Origin: Achromobacter animicus
Lineage (GTDB): Bacteria > Pseudomonadota > Gammaproteobacteria > Burkholderiales > Burkholderiaceae_B
Assembly: GCF_902859585.1 (NCBI RefSeq)
Contig: NZ_CADIJM010000015.1
Span: forward strand, 44,739-108,738
DNA: 64,000 nt
Reading direction: 5' to 3'
Below, piece by piece: positions 63,905-64,000 of the stretch; within the stretch, counting starts at the first letter, position 1; each line of letters starts with the position of its first letter. Position numbers and translations under genes: made by a program. Below the pieces are notes generated by a model, which ran no database searches, had not been told where the DNA came from, and worked only from the letters and a program-made list of their open reading frames with translations.

Positions 63905-64000
63905 GATATGGTCGCTGTCGTCAATAGGAATGGTTTGCTGGTTGGAAATCAGTGACACGGGGTGATGCGACACAAGCCTGCTGCTGCGACGATAGATCAG

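Overview
The window is GC-rich chromosomal DNA (apart from a few AT-richer intergenic patches) from a betaproteobacterium, most likely Alcaligenaceae of the Achromobacter/Bordetella type. The support is two Bug-family (TctC-like) receptors, the housekeeping blocks glyA-nrdR-(ribD), tyrS / M23 peptidase-anmK-erpA-argC-rpsI-rplM and pmbA / yjgA, and a lipid A glucosamine-type locus like that described in Bordetella. I see no insertion sequence, prophage, CRISPR array or rRNA. Two tRNA genes are present, Val(CAC) and Ser(GGA).

Layout. 1-3.9 kb: envelope glycolipid locus (ChbG-like deacetylase, GtrA protein, ArnT-type transferase, ArnC/GtrB-type GT2). 3.9-8.4 kb: GNAT, GltS symporter with a coupled TAXI-family lipoprotein, an RHH-like small protein next to YaiI, and a 55-residue membrane protein. 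8.6-14.4 kb: tRNA-Val, dnaQ and rnhA, with an RND efflux pair lying between the last two. 14.5-19.8 kb: SAM methyltransferase, gloB, mltD, fabI, OsmC protein, DUF533 protein. 19.9-22.8 kb: Bug receptor, nadC and a Nudix-related NAD regulator with a visible promoter/operator. 23-27.6 kb: a LysR / lyase / CoA-transferase / Bug catabolic operon. 27.7-32.7 kb: tRNA-Ser and the spoVR-yeaH-prkA stress operon, followed by the largest gene-free gap. 33.4-38.4 kb: ribD, nrdR and glyA, interrupted by an isochorismatase plus GlxA/AraC pair. 38.6-47 kb: PEBP protein, tyrS, M23 peptidase, anmK, erpA, argC, rpsI, rplM. 47.3-53.2 kb: complete liv branched-chain amino-acid ABC operon and an orphan TRAP receptor. 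53.4-56 kb: pmbA, yjgA (darP), carboxylesterase. 56.4-59.8 kb: NMT1-type ABC importer operon ending in a cysteine amidohydrolase. 59.9-63.9 kb: Pat-like protein acetyltransferase and gltX, then a paired palindrome.

How genes work together. The clearest functional units are: (i) lipid A phosphate decoration (1-3.8 kb); (ii) NAD synthesis under a Nudix-related regulator, with a TTGACA promoter overlapped by a dyad directly upstream of nadC; (iii) activation of an organic acid by CoA transfer, then C-C cleavage, with its own receptor and LysR regulator; (iv) the PrkA-YeaH-SpoVR stress module; (v) branched-chain amino-acid uptake; and (vi) a self-contained uptake-plus-hydrolysis operon for an unidentified amide- or ureide-like compound. 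Six solute-binding proteins of five different families occur in 64 kb, and four of them have no membrane partner nearby.
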